Shown here piece by piece: positions 10,450 to 21,779 of a stretch of 64,000 nt of DNA. The position numbers were made by a program, and so were the translations under genes. This DNA is from Diogma glabrata (taxonomy: Eukaryota > Arthropoda > Insecta > Diptera > Cylindrotomidae), in the NCBI GenBank assembly GCA_963693315.1, contig OY856186.1, positions 72,306,909-72,370,908 of the forward strand, given 5' to 3'. Every line of letters starts with the position of its first letter. Position 1 is the first letter of the stretch. Under the pieces are notes generated by a model. The model was not told where the DNA came from. It searched no databases and was given only the letters and a program-made list of their open reading frames with translations.

Positions 10450-11510
10450 TTATAAACGTTTGTTGCGCACTCCACAATATATGTGTTGAAATTAAACAAA
10501 ATTCTTTATAAAAGTACAAGTATTTTATCTTTGTTTAGAAGTTTATTACAAAACTAACACGAAAACTGAACACGTTGCCGGAAAATTATAACACATCACA
10601 TTAACATAACTTAGTGAAAAGATGATACACTCAGCCAACTAAAAAATCTTTCCATTTAGCTTTCAGCAATTTCAACTTTTCAAAAACAAATCCATTATCT
10701 ACCAATTTCCTGTTCAATTACATTTCAATTTTCATGTAATACAAATAATTAATTTAATTTTCTTCAAAAAAGGGGCCTGATTGTATTGATTTCAAAAAAT
10801 TATAACAAAATCAAAAATTCAAACTTAGATTTCAAAAATTATAGTAAAATTAAAAATTCCAACTTTATTCAAAATTCCAAAAATTATTCAAGAGAATACT
10901 ATATTACAAAATCAAAAATTCAAATTTTTTTCAAAATTCCAAAAATATTTTAAAAATTATAATAAAATCAAAAATTTAAATTTTTTTCGAAATTCTAAAA
11001 ATGTTTCAAAAAGAATTAGAAAATCAAAGATTGAGAATTTTTCAAAATTCTAAAAATATTGCAAAAACTATAACAATATTGAAACTTTTTCCGAAATTCT
11101 TAAAATATTGCAAAAATTATAACAAAATCAAAAATATAAACTATTATCAAAATTCCAAAAAAAATATTCCAAAAATTAATCCAAAATCAAAGATTGTAAT
11201 TTCAAAAGATGTAAATTCCAAAAATACTTTTAAAAATTATAACATAATCAAAAATTCAAACTTATTTTCCAACTGTTCCTGTTATTCAGAAGTCGTGGAA
11301 TCTAGAATCACAAAAAATTACTTGAGAAACATCTCCCTAATAATTACAATTTTTTTTTTAAAAACGACATTTAATCTGCAAGAACTTGATATTTTCCAAC
11401 CGTCCCTATATAAGTTACTAGGAGTTGAATCTGGATAGTACCAAATTCCATGTCCAATTTCGTGTTCAACTACATTTCATGTCATCCAAATAATTGAATC
11501 GCTAACTGCA
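10450..11510 (-). mobile_element. H-family element, antisense partial copy
   Basis: The reverse complement matches the 3' half of H: spacer sequence (compare 10500-10640 with 34320-34450: TTATTACAAAACTAACACGAAA, CACGTTGCCGGAAAATTATAA, AAAGATGATACACTCAGC), then antisense minisatellite units (10800-11270), then the segment resembling GACATGAAATG...GAACATGAAAT (11450-11490). The hairpin end was not found. The 145-aa frame at 11001-11438 is just the repeat read through and is not a gene. Confidence 0.65.
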
Positions 11511-12224
11511 GAAAGGGGACAAGTTCATTTTTATCAATTTTAATTTTATTATCAATTTGCACTAACCACGTGTAAATACATCGTTTACTGCAGAAAAAAA
11601 TAAATCCGTCCGTCCGAACATCTGAAAATAGGGCTTGGAAATAACAGTTAACAAAGGGTATATGTTTTTTGTTTTTACTACAGAAAGGAAACATATCCTT
11701 GACTTGTCTAATAAAAAAAAATATTAGAATTTTTTATTTCTAATTAGGTTCACATATTGATGTATATTCTATTAAAAATGAATACGAAAATTTCAAAGTC
11801 GCAATTCCGTCAATGTTTCGAGAGTAGGATTAGCGGACCACGCTTTTCTTTAACGAATGTGTCAAATTTTCTCGATTTTGAATTTTTTACAGAATTTTTT
11901 GAAAAATCTATTCGAGTTTTGGAATTATTTTTATTTTTGAATTTTTTAGAGGTTTTTAGAAAATTTATTTGAGTTTTGGAATTATTTTTTGCTTTTTAGT
12001 AATTTTTTTTACAGTATGCATAACAATGAAGTAAAGAAAAGCGTTTCTTAAAAAAATTTTTTTTTTTCAAATATTTCAAGTTTTTTTGAATATATTTTTT
12101 TTTTTACTTCACCAAAATTTTAAATTGTGTGAAGTAATGCAATCTATCGAGAAAAAAAAAATCTTACATACCCCAAATTTTGTTTTTTCTTTTGTTTTGG
12201 ACCATTTTTTTTCTTTATCTCCAT

Positions 12225-13030
12225 TTAGGAGCATAGGGCGTTTACTAGACTGGACCATCTAACTCTGTTGGGGACAATCGCTTTCAGTTCACCCCATGTC
12301 TTGCCAACTTCTTTTGCTTCAGCTAGCATCGTTTTCTTCCATGCCATGGGTGGTCTTCCAACTCTCCTTTTATCTTGTGGATTGACTTTAAGGACATCCT
12401 TATTATATCTTCAGTGTATGTCCTATCCATCTCCATTTCCTTTGTTTTATCTCGGTCTCAATGTCTAACTGCTCTGTCTGCCGTAGAAGTTCCTGGTTAC
12501 TGATGGTGTTCGGCCAGAAGCATTTGATCAGTCTTCTCAGGCATTTGTTCACAAACACCTGTAGTTGATTTGTGATCTTTCTTGTATGTTTCCACGTTTC
12601 ACACCTATACAGCAGTACTGACTTGACACATGCATTGAACGTTCGTAGCTTTGTCTTTCTTGACAGGACGGATGCATTCCATATCTTGTGAAGCATATTG
12701 AACGTATTTCCTGCTTTGTTAATATGCTGACTGATATCTTCTTCAGTCCCGCCTGTTTTTGCTACAGTACAACCAAGGTACACAAATTTGTCAACTTCAT
12801 CCACTTGTATATTGTTGATGGTAATTGGTGTTATCGTTTTGGTGTTCAATCTCATAGCCTTTGTTTTTCTGATATTAATGTTGAGACCAACTTCACGTGC
12901 AAGGGTTGATATATTCTGTATTTTCTGCTGCATGTCCGTATGTGTGTGTAAGTAGACATATGTCATCTGAGTAGTCTAGATCATTGAGCCGTCTTGTTGT
13001 GTTCCATTGGATTCCATTTGGACTTGCGTT
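12225..13030 (-). pseudogene. RTE-like reverse transcriptase C-terminal half (relic)
   Basis: Minus-strand non-LTR RT relic. From 13030 leftward it encodes GIQWNTTRRLNDLDYSDDICLL, where YSDD occupies the place of the catalytic YADD box, then VGLNINIRKTKAM, FVYLGCTVAKTGGTEEDI, SVLLYRCETWK and RKWRWIGHTLK. After an interruption come VNPQDKRRVGRPPMAWKKT and WSSLVNALCS with a stop at 12225-12227. There is a frameshift in the CACACA run near 12945-12955, so the longest open piece (12403-12966) starts after the active site. A stop follows WIGHTLKI near 12403. Sequence right of 13030 is unrelated, so the copy is 5'-truncated. It is of another subfamily from 18755-21742. Confidence 0.9.
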
Positions 13031-13508
13031 TTGGACCATTAACTTTGGCAAATGATCCAAGTTCACTTGAAAATGGAAGATCTGGATTCATTTGAAATTT
13101 GGACAAAATGGCGGGGGGTCTCCCGAAAACCTCTAAGTTTAGATCTAAAATAACTTCTAATCCCGGATTATGATCTCATGGAAACTTGGTATATAAGGTT
13201 TCAGTACAGTTTGCAATATTTCTGCATATCAGCTTCCGGTTTGTCACTTCCGGTTAAAAAGTTTTTTTCAAGTGATTATCCCTACTGTAGCCTACAATTA
13301 CCGTTCGATTTTCATGAAACGTTGGAAAAAGCATTCAAGTAACATAAGAAAGATTTCATCAGCTTTCGGAGTACATGGATAAAGGGTTGGGTGGGGGTCC
13401 ACCATATAACGGGTTGTTTTTTCCACCATGTTTTTTATGTTTGTTATTGTATGTTATGTTTGTTAGGAGTAAGTTGGATGAAACTTGGTACATAAGCATT
13501 TAGTGCGG
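13030..13508. repeat. ACTTCCGG-box complex repeat, left flank
   Basis: This stretch contains the same modules as the tandem units to its right: TGGCGGGGGGTCTCCC, GATGAAACTTGGTACATAAGCATTTAGTGCGG and TTCCGGTTTGTCACTTCCGGTT. They are more diverged or in a different order. No coding similarity is seen. Confidence 0.6.
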
Positions 13509-15174
13509 CTCACAACAGTTCTGCATCCCAACTTCCGGTGTTTCTCTTCCGGTAAAAAATTTTTTTTTGTAATTTTTTGAAGTTTTTTTAGTGTGTTTAC
13601 TGTTTATGCACACTACAGACTACAATAATGAAATGATTATGATGAAACTTATGAAAAAGGTTCCAATTAGTGTGAGAAGATAATAATCATCTTTTGGAAC
13701 ACATTGATCAAAGTGGCGGGGGGTCTACCATACAACTGCTGACTTTTCACACTTTGTTTTTAAAGTTTGCTGGGAGCATACAGACTTCATTCATTAATCA
13801 ATTTTAATGAAACTTTGAAAAAGATTTAGACTTAAATGACAAAGAACTGATTAGTTTTTGGACAATATTGGGATAAGTGGTAGGGAGTCTCCCGAACACC
13901 TGTTTATTGTGTCACCATTTTTAAATGTTTGTTGGAAGCATACCACATTCGTTCGTGAATGAATTTTGATGACACTTTGGAAAAAGATGCAACTAGATAT
14001 GGCAAGGCACTGATTAGTTTTTGAGCGATAGTGAACAAAGTGGTGGGGAATCCCCTAAGCACCCGTTTTTTTTAAAGCTCAATAACATCTGTACCTGATA
14101 ATCGAATTGGATGAAACTTGGTTCATAAGCATTTAGTGCGGTTTACAACAGTTCTGCATCCGAACTTCCGGTTTGTCACTTCCGGTTAAATTTTTTTTTA
14201 CTTTTTCTCGTACAACAGAAATTATATTTGTTGTATCACACAACTGCGTTCTTTAATATTATTATAATTAGAACTCCGCGAAATCTATATCATTGGTTAG
14301 CCTTTATTTAAAGTGTTTGGTTTGGTTTCCAGAGCTGTGGTGAAGTCACAACAGTTCTACGTTCCAACTTCCGATTTTTCGCTTCCGGTAAAAAAAATTT
14401 TTTTTGTAATTTTTTGAAGTTTTTTCAGTGTGTTTATGCACACTACAGCCTACAATAATGAAGCGATTATGACGAAACCTATGAAAAAGGTTCCAATTAG
14501 TGTGAGAAGATAATTATCATTTTTTGGAACACATTGATCAAAGTGGCGGGGGGTCTACCATATATCTGCTGACTTTTCACACTTTGGTTTTAAAGTTTGT
14601 TGGGAGCATACAGACTTCTTTCATTAATTGATTTTGGTGACACTTTGAAAAAAGATGGAGACTTAAATGACAAAGAACTGATTAGTTTTTGGACAATATT
14701 GGGATAAGTGGTGGGGAACTCCCGAATACCTGTTTAATGTGTCACAATTTTTTCAATGTCTGTTGGGAACATACCACATTCGTTCGTGAATGAATGTTGA
14801 TGATACTTTGAAAAAAGATGCAAATATGTATGGCAAGCAACTGGTTATTTTTTTAGCGATATTGAACAAAGTGGTGGGAGTCCCACGAGCACCTGTTTTT
14901 TTTAAAGCTCAATAACATCGGTACCTGATAATCGAATCGGATGAAACTTGGTACATAAGCATTTAGTGCGGTTTACAACAGTTCTGCATCCTAACTTCCG
15001 GTTTGTCACTTCCGGTTAAATTTTTTTTTACTTTTTCTCGTACAACAGAAATTATATTTGTTGTGATACAACTGCGTTCTTTAATATTATTATAATTAGA
15101 ACTCCGCGAAATCTATATCATTGGTTAGCCTTTATTTAAAGTGTTTGGTTTGGTTTCCAGAGCTGTGGTGAAGT
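13509..15174. repeat. Two tandem ~832-bp units with paired ACTTCCGG boxes
   Basis: Direct repeat with a period of about 831-834 bp. CAACAGTTCTGCATCC followed by CTTCCGG...CTTCCGGT occurs at about 13516, 14150 and 14981. The ATCTATATCATTGGTTAGCC and CAGAGCTGTGGTGAAGTCA block occurs at 14285-14347 and at 15112-15175. Each unit has one TGGCGGGGGGTCTACCATA segment and two CTTCCGGT pairs. Unit limits are uncertain. The repeat is also internally modular, since the GGGAGCATACAGACTTC segment recurs as GGAAGCATACCACATTC. No ORF is seen. Confidence 0.8.
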
Positions 15175-15189
15175 CAGCCTATGCATCAG

Positions 15190-15325
15190 CGTCGCAATAT
15201 TTTTTTTTGCTTTTTTAGAATCAGTAGGTCCTAAAACGTCGAGAAATGCCCAAAAAAGTGGAGGTAAGAATTTCACTTTTGGCTCATGAATTCAATATTT
15301 TGGTTTTTTTTAAAACCGAAGTAAA
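15190..15325 (-). mobile_element. H-family element, antisense left-end fragment
   Basis: The reverse complement reads from a CTTCGGTTTTAAAAAAAACC hairpin-like end through the AAAAGTGAAATTCTTACC and CTCGACGTTTTAGGACCTACTGATTC segments, matching H copies at 3341, 6149 and 33008. Only about 135 bp remain. Confidence 0.75.
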
Positions 15326-15329
15326 AGTT

Positions 15330-16070
15330 TTAAATGTTATTAAGTAGAAATAATTTGTGTATTATTTTGGATGCTGTGAACAGGAAATTTTTACAATCAA
15401 CCCCTGGATTTTCGAAGCTGTTGGAAGAATATTGTAGATATGAATATTGTTGGGAGTAGAATACTCAATTAGGGAGTAGAATACTCAATTAAACCTGGTG
15501 TTTGTGCTTACGAATCAGTGATCGAATCCAGGAAGAGATTTGGGAACTGCATTTATCGAATTGAGAGTAAGGCGAATATTAGAGATTAACGATATTATAG
15601 ATTCTACCATAATGTAAACTGTAAACTTAGCTTTAATATACTTTATTATATCATGGAGTTCATTATAAAATTATTACACATTTCATAATTACTTTTTATT
15701 ACAAAACGTTGACTTTAAATTTCCGACAAGCGAAAATTGTAGTAGTCGAACATTTTTCCTGACAGAAATGGTTCGTAAAATCCTTTTTTCTACACCCGTA
15801 CTATAAAAATACACTTATATGACCAAAATCCGTTTTATAATGATATTCATTTCGATACAGATTTTATTACGATACAGATTTTTATTCAATAGAAAGAAAC
15901 CCATAGTTTTTCAATCAAACATGCTATGCATTTGACGTTTGTTGAAATTTTCGTATGGGAAAAAAATTGAACTTTGAAATTTGAAAATTGAAATTTTCGT
16001 TGTAATTTTCGTTCTTCGTTATTTACCGGGTGTAGAAAAACTAGCGTATGCCACTTTCGTGTAATGGTTA
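15330..16070. other. AT-rich stretch, no gene recognised
   Basis: A short direct duplication (AGGGAGTAGAATACTCAATT, about 15462 and 15476) is visible. So is a CTACACCCG motif at 15791 and, inverted, at 16027. The short antisense frames at 15886-16286 have no recognisable motif. Confidence 0.45.
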
Positions 16071-16075
16071 TTAAT

Positions 16076-16580
16076 ACTACGTTCATATTACGATGAAATC
16101 AAGCTCGAAATCACCCAAAATTAAAGATTTCAAAAAACTGTTCACATTATCATTAACATGATTAAGTTTGAAATCTATTTGCACATATTCCAAATCTGTG
16201 AAAAAAATTTTAATTTCAGCTATGTTAAAGATATCCAAATAGATTTGTCTGTTTTTTTTTACTTTTTTTTGAGTCCAAACCTCCATCTAAAGAAAAATTT
16301 TTTTGTATGATTCAAAATTTTATTGAAATTTTGCAATAGCCATCTTTTTATTTGAATTCAAAACAAAATATTTGATTTATTAAATGTCACTTTTGAAGTA
16401 GGGCTGTATTTTTTTTTCGAAAATCAAATATTCAGGGGTGCTTAGCGTGACTTAGAATGGATTTGATTTAAATCAACTTTCGACATGATTTTAGTTTTGT
16501 ATGGAAAAATTAATCAAAACAAGCTGATAATCGAGCTGAAATCAAATATTGTTTAAAATCATGGCAATGTGAACGTAGTA
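16076..16580. mobile_element. Inverted-repeat element with CTACGTTCA ends
   Basis: Left end TA-CTACGTTCATATTACGATGA (from 16076). Right end CATGGCAATGTGAACGTAG-TA (to 16579). The termini are inverted over about 20 bp and continue as weaker inverted similarity (CAAGCTCGAAATCA against CGAGCTGAAATC). A TA dinucleotide flanks both ends, as in Tc1/mariner-type MITEs. No coding capacity. The class is an inference from the TA flanks only. Confidence 0.55.
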
Positions 16581-16582
16581 TA

Positions 16583-16650
16583 ATACACTCGCATATACCA
16601 TACGAAACTCGCCTCCGGCTCGTTTCGTATCCCGGTTAATGCTCGTGTAT
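16583..16650. repeat. GC-rich two-tier cruciform
   Basis: Outer arms ATACACTCGCAT and ATGCTCGTGTAT (two mismatches) enclose an inner stem TACGAAAC...GTTTCGTA around CTCGCCTCCGGCTCG. It stands out in base composition from its AT-rich surroundings. It lies three bases past the right end of the inverted-repeat element. Confidence 0.7.
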
Positions 16651-18386
16651 TAATAACCATCATAACATGATTGTAGCATAATATTCTATTTATCATATGC
16701 CATTTTCAATTGCCGAACCTAATATTTCCAAAATGAATGGAAAGAAATGAAATAAAATAAAAATTAATATAGAGACTAATCAAAGGGTAACTAACCTGCT
16801 CCAAACAAGGAGAAGCTTGTGTTTAGGAAGAAACGAAATATAAAAACACAACATTGACCCTATATGTCAACAACATAAGGCTATAATGAATGTCTAAAAT
16901 GTAATACAAAGAAAACTTATATGTATCCTCATTCTTATGAAACAAAAAATTTTAAATACCTCAAACTTTTAATCTAATTGAAAAAAAAGAAACCAGCACA
17001 GCTTTTAATGGTATCTCACATTGATTTATAAGCGAACCCACAGCAACTCAAACAAAGACAAAATGGCATTCAGAAAAAATTTTTGAAATACAAATTCTTC
17101 TTGAACATGGTTTCGAATGTTGGTTAATCGAATTATTTACAGAAGTAAAGCCTTATTGAAGCAGGGATTGCTCTCCATCCTAATTTGATATGCTACCGTT
17201 GGCTTTTGATGTAGCTTAAACTAGCCAACCAACAGGATTTAATTTAATACAAGACCAGTTTTTGATTAAAGGTAGTTAAGAATAATATTTTTAATTAAAG
17301 GCCCTTAGAATATGTACTTAGATTTACTATCAACGTTGCATTTTGACTTTTAAGATTTAAATCTGTAGTAAAATTTTTGGTGTGCCTACATTGTGTAGTA
17401 GAAAAGCATTGTGTCAAATGAAAATAAAGAGTGTTGTCTGTAATAAATTGTTATAACCATTTACGTCTATTGCTGGGTTTAGTGTCACACAATGGAGAAT
17501 CTAAACTGTTCCTGGTTAAAGGATCGGTCTTTTCATTTCAAATTACACCACAATGCCCTAGGACCAATATATGAGAATATCAAAAGTCTGCAGCATCTGC
17601 AAGACCTCTAATAATTGAAGGCATTCTAGAAGGTGATTTAACAGCTTCAAATCCTTGTGGGAGCTCTACTTTCAAATCTAAAATAGTTCAAGAATGTTTT
17701 GAGGGAATTTGGACTTTTCACAAAAATAGTCATTCACATCCCGAGACAGACATAATTTTCCAGTCTTAATTTCAATATTTTAAACTTAAATGAACTTAGC
17801 AACGCGAAAACCACAAAACACGTGTTAATGACTTCACAACGTTTTTAAGCACACGACTGTTAAATAAAGCTTAAAAGTTCAAATCGCCTAAATGTTAAAT
17901 AAAATTCTCCAGTCAAAATATTTATATTATACTTCAAATATATTTTAAATAATTATATTATAACTACTTTAACGAACCACAGTCCACAACCATCCATAAA
18001 CAATCTAATCTCGTTATGGATATCATATTTCGAATATTTTTAAAAAAGATTCTAATAATTTCAAATGACATAAGACATTTTTCTCTAACATTTGTGATTT
18101 TTTTATTCTGATTATATTAGAATTTAAGTATACCCTCTTCTGTCTTCTTAATAAAATTAAAGTGTTGAAACTAGATCACATTCTATGTAATTAAATTTTC
18201 TTATAATTATATTTAAGAAAAATATTTAATATTATAAATTAGAATTGTAATTAAATACTAGGAAATAATGATGGTGATCAGAATATACATTTTTTTTATG
18301 TATGTGTAAACACAGAATTTGTTAAGTGAAATTTTAAAAGAAAAGAAATTTTTTAAGAAACTTAAAGTACGTTGATTGTGTTGATT
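16651..18386. other. AT-rich stretch, nothing recognised
   Basis: I see no protein motif, tandem array or long inverted repeat. A moderately less AT-rich patch at about 17470-17720 has no long open frame. Confidence 0.45.
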
Positions 18387-18424
18387 ACAATAAATTATAA
18401 ATTAACGTCTCTGAATATCCAAAG
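18387..18424 (-). mobile_element. Jockey/CR1-like copy, 3' part left of the RTE insertion
   Basis: AATAAATTATAAATTAACGTCTCTGAATATCC is the same 3'-end sequence as in the Jockey/CR1-like copy at 54345-54378. The other half resumes at 21780 after the RTE insertion. The GAATATCCAAAG at 18413-18424 is the left target-site duplicate. Confidence 0.85.
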
Positions 18425-21400
18425 GGGTAGCGAAATCCGAAATTCGACGTCCACGCCGTGCTGCCTGGGTAATGCTGACAGAATTAGGTTGGTGTATTGG
18501 AGACAAGCAGAGTGAAAACTGCTTAGTCAATGACGCTACATCACGGCGAATTGGCGCTCTACAACCAATGCGACTCAAGCGTCTGCTCTCCATGTCAGGG
18601 GCGGCTTGGAGCGGGCGTCTGTCTTGAATCAAGCGGCTCGCTATATAAACGTGTAAAAAGGTTGTTTCTGGTGACCTTAATATGCAGAACGGACCCATTC
18701 ACGACAATTTGGGTTGGGCCTAAGGTTAACACCCTAACCCCGGAAAAAAACTAATATGTTAAATTTGGTTATCAGAAACAGAAAAACAGACCCGGAAACA
18801 ACAACAGAATTTTACCTGGACGTGAAAAAGGACCAGACTACCGAATCGGAACGTGGAACGTGCGCAGCCTGAGCGCTCCTGATGCTCTTATAAGTCTAGA
18901 AACAGAGGCTGAGAGGTATAGGATGGATATTATTGCTCTACAAGAAATTAGACAGCCGATAATCGGAAAACAAGATTTGGATAGTCACTCTCTATACTGT
19001 AGTGGTCATCCTTCTCGAAGAGAATTTGGAACCGGCTTTCTTGTTGGTGCACGCATACAAGAAGCCGTGATGAAATTCATCCCGGTCAGTGAGAGGATCT
19101 GCTACCTACGTGTACGCGGTACATATAACAATATTTCTCTTATTGCCGTGCATGCACCAACTGAAGCTAAGACCGTCGACGAGAAGGATAATTTCTACAT
19201 AGCACTGGAAGAGGTTATGAAACAAACACCAACACGCGATTTCATTATGGTTCTTGGTGACTTTAATGGACAGGTTGGAAGAGATATCTCTTATGGAAAT
19301 GTGGTGGGTCCCAACAGCCTGCATTTGAATTCGAATGATAATGGTGAGAGAATGACTGAGTTTGCATTATCAAATAATTTGAGAATTGCCAGTACGTTCT
19401 TTCCGCATCGATCGATTCATAAGCAGACTTGGGTCTCACCGAATGGAAATACTCGAAATCAAATTGATCACGTTCTAGTAACAACACGTTTCTCTTCGAG
19501 CGTTCTGGATGTGCGATCCTTTAGAGGTGCATACATTGGAAGTGACCACTTCCTTGTATGTGCAACGATAAGGTTCCACTTCCCAAATCCAGGCATTCCA
19601 AAATTCAATCAACGGAATCGTTTTAACATCTCATCATTAAAGAATGCTGAAACAGAAGAGAGATATCAAATCCATATTGCCGAAACATTGGAGAAATCAG
19701 AAACCATTAATGGAGACGTCGATAAGTCATGGTATTTGCTCAAAGATGCTGTTTTAAGCGCTGCTGAGGGAATACTTGGACGACCACAGAACCACTCCCA
19801 GAAGCCATGGATGGATCAAGCATGCCTTGATGCTATTCAATACAAAAGAGATTGCTATCTGAAGTGTCTACAAGGACGCAACACCAGGTCCACGAAGGAG
19901 AATTATAAACTGGCAAGACAAGCCGTTACAAAGCTATGTAGACGAACGAAGAGAGAATGGTGGAAGAGACAGTGTGAGGAGATTGAAAGCTTCAATAAGG
20001 AACATCAATCGCGTAACTTCTTTCAACAGGTTAAAACCTTAAAGAAGGGCCCTCAAACTAGATCGACTGCTATTCAAAACGAAGATGGGGAGCTACAAGT
20101 AGACCTTAAAAATATTTTAGATACTTGGGCCGCTTATTTTGAGAATCTTCTCAACTTAAGTGACCAGCAACAAGTCGGGCGACGAGCTAAGCTTATTCGT
20201 GCGTCAAAGGTACATGTAGACGAACCCACCAAAGAGGAATTCGATGCGGCGCTGTCAAAATTAAAATGCAATAAAGCACCTGGTATCGACGATATAACAT
20301 CTGAAATGATTGTACATGGTGGTCTATCCTTAAGATTGTTTGAACTTGTTCAAATGATCTGGAGGACTGAAACCATGCCACAGGTCTGGAACTCAGCTAT
20401 GCTGACACCAATCCATAAAAAAGGTAATCGCCTACAATGTGCAAACTACAGAGGAATCGCCCTCCTCTGCACAGCATATAAGATCTTTTCCTACATTTTG
20501 CTATCCAAAATCAATCCTTTTGCTGAACAACTGTTTGGAGAATATCAGTGTGGTTTCCGGCGGGGCCGAGGTACCACCGATGCACTTTTCTCGATAAGGA
20601 TGATTTTGGAAAAGTGTCGAGAGTTTAACATACCTGTGCACCAACTTTTCATTGATTTCAGGCAGGCCTACGACTCTCTCGAACGAGAGACTCTATGGTC
20701 TGCTCTGGTGTCAATGGGAATTCCTGGTAAACTGGTATCACTATGCAAAATGACAGTACAGAACTCTCAATGCTGTGTACGAGTAGAGAACGAAATATCA
20801 AAGCTTTTTAAAGTCGACTCCGGTTTAAGACAAGGTGATGCTATCTCTCCTATACTTTTTAATCTAGCCTTGGAATATGTGTGCCGTCAAAAGAAACTAC
20901 CGACTAATAACAATATCTTGTCAATAAACTCAGTACAGATGATTGCTTACGCTGATGATGTTGTCATCCTCGGCCGAAGTGAAGCTGTTATGAGTGAGAC
21001 TTTCAAGTCGCTTGAGAGTGGTGCTAGGAAAATTGGTCTGCAAATTAACTACAATAAAACCAAACATATGAATGTTTCAAGAGAGGCTGAGAAGAAAGAT
21101 TTGATGTGCGGCGATGAACGAATTGAGGGAGTTGAATCTTTTAAATATTTGGGATCAATGCTTGACTCAAACAACAGCATACTTACAGATATAAAAGCTC
21201 GAATCGCTGCAGGTAATCGAACTTTCTACTCAATTAAACCTCTCCATGGATCACCGTATGTATCAACTAACACCAAGCTCAAGTTATACAAGACATTGAT
21301 TAGACCGGTTGTGATGTATGGGTCACAAACGTGGACCCTTACACAAAATGACGAATCGCATTTATCTGTATTTGAGCGTAAGATCCTACGCTACATTTTT

Positions 21401-21767
21401 GGTCCACTTAAGACAGACGATGGAGAGTATAGAACCCGGTATAACTTTGAGATCAGAGACCTTCTTGAGGGTCCTGATATAATAGGTTGTATCCGTTCTA
21501 ATAGGATTGCTTGGTTTGGGCATGTTCTTCGAGCCGATTCACAGTCTGGAATGATTAGAAAAATGTACGTTAGTACCCCAGGGAGTGGTAGACCGCGAGG
21601 TAGACCACGACTACAATGGGAGACTGACGTAATAAACGACCTTAAAAAAATCGGCTGCCATGGTAATTATGTCGCTGTTGCGAATGACCGTGGTGAATAT
21701 TCAAAGCTGATTAACCTGGCAACGCTCCTACACGGAGCATGAACGCCTTAAAAAAAAAAAAAAAAAA
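18425..21767 (+). mobile_element. RTE-type non-LTR retrotransposon, near full length
   Basis: The element is 3.34 kb and is bounded by the direct 12-bp repeat GAATATCCAAAG (18413-18424 and 21768-21779), a target-site duplication. It has a leader of about 330 bp that begins GGGTAGCGAAATCC, one long endonuclease-RT frame, only 8 bp between stop codon and tail (GAACGCCTT after the stop region), and a 3' run of 17-19 A. A very short 3' UTR fits RTE-class elements. It is the youngest large insertion in the window because the frame is uninterrupted. Related pieces lie at 500-830, 10031-10372 and 26340-26735. Confidence 0.93.
18755..21742 (+). CDS. Endonuclease-reverse transcriptase of RTE-type retrotransposon
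   Basis: A single open frame of about 995 codons. It would nick the target, then copy the element RNA from the nick. The N-terminal apurinic-type endonuclease has GTWNVRSLS (about 18848), ALQEIRQ, VLGDFNGQVGRD, NQIDHVLV and GSDHFLV. The RT has GIDDITSEM, HKKGNRLQCANYRGIALL, motif A IDFRQAYDS (about 20650), GLRQGDAISP, motif C YADDVVIL (about 20948) and FKYLGSMLDS. The C-terminus has IAWFGHVLR and GRPRGRPRLQWETD. All catalytic residues I can check are present. The open frame starts after the stop at 18752-18754, but no ATG lies in frame before the essential GTWNV. Residue 36 of the domain (…RYRMD, about 18922) is the first in-frame Met. A leading ATG at 18756 is in the frame before (−1) and runs 36 codons, so frameshifting, non-ATG initiation or a lost ATG are all possible. 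Proteins of this type are often labelled craniofacial development protein 2-like in insect annotations. Confidence 0.95.
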   Translation, partial: YVKFGYQKQKNRPGNNNRILPGREKGPDYRIGTWNVRSLSAPDALISLETEAERYRMDIIALQEIRQPIIGKQDLDSHSLYCSGHPSRREFGTGFLVGARIQEAVMKFIPVSERICYLRVRGTYNNISLIAVHAPTEAKTVDEKDNFYIALEEVMKQTPTRDFIMVLGDFNGQVGRDISYGNVVGPNSLHLNSNDNGERMTEFALSNNLRIASTFFPHRSIHKQTWVSPNGNTRNQIDHVLVTTRFSSSVLDVRSFRGAYIGSDHFLVCATIRFHFPNPGIPKFNQRNRFNISSLKNAETEERYQIHIAETLEKSETINGDVDKSWYLLKDAVLSAAEGILGRPQNHSQKPWMDQACLDAIQYKRDCYLKCLQGRNTRSTKENYKLARQAVTKLCRRTKREWWKRQCEEIESFNKEHQSRNFFQQVKTLKKGPQTRSTAIQNEDGELQVDLKNILDTWAAYFENLLNLSDQQQVGRRAKLIRASKVHVDEPTKEEFDAALSKLKCNKAPGIDDITSEMIVHGGLSLRLFELVQMIWRTETMPQVWNSAMLTPIHKKGNRLQCANYRGIALLCTAYKIFSYILLSKINPFAEQLFGEYQCGFRRGRGTTDALFSIRMILEKCREFNIPVHQLFIDFRQAYDSLERETLWSALVSMGIPGKLVSLCKMTVQNSQCCVRVENEISKLFKVDSGLRQGDAISPILFNLALEYVCRQKKLPTNNNILSINSVQMIAYADDVVILGRSEAVMSETFKSLESGARKIGLQINYNKTKHMNVSREAEKKDLMCGDERIEGVESFKYLGSMLDSNNSILTDIKARIAAGNRTFYSIKPLHGSPYVSTNTKLKLYKTLIRPVVMYGSQTWTLTQNDESHLSVFERKILRYIFGPLKTDDGEYRTRYNFEIRDLLEGPDIIGCIRSNRIAWFGHVLRADSQSGMIRKMYVSTPGSGRPRGRPRLQWETDVINDLKKIGCHGNYVAVANDRGEYSKLINLATLLHGA

Positions 21768-21779
21768 GAATATCCAAAG

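Noticed and set aside
11001..11438. 145-aa frame as a protein rich in Asn/Lys/Ile
   Set aside because: It is the antisense minisatellite read through; every sequence block is part of the H repeat.
18402..18754. Frames of 98 aa (minus) and 74 aa (plus) in the RTE leader
   Set aside because: They lie in the untranslated leader shared with 500-830, where the frames are not kept.
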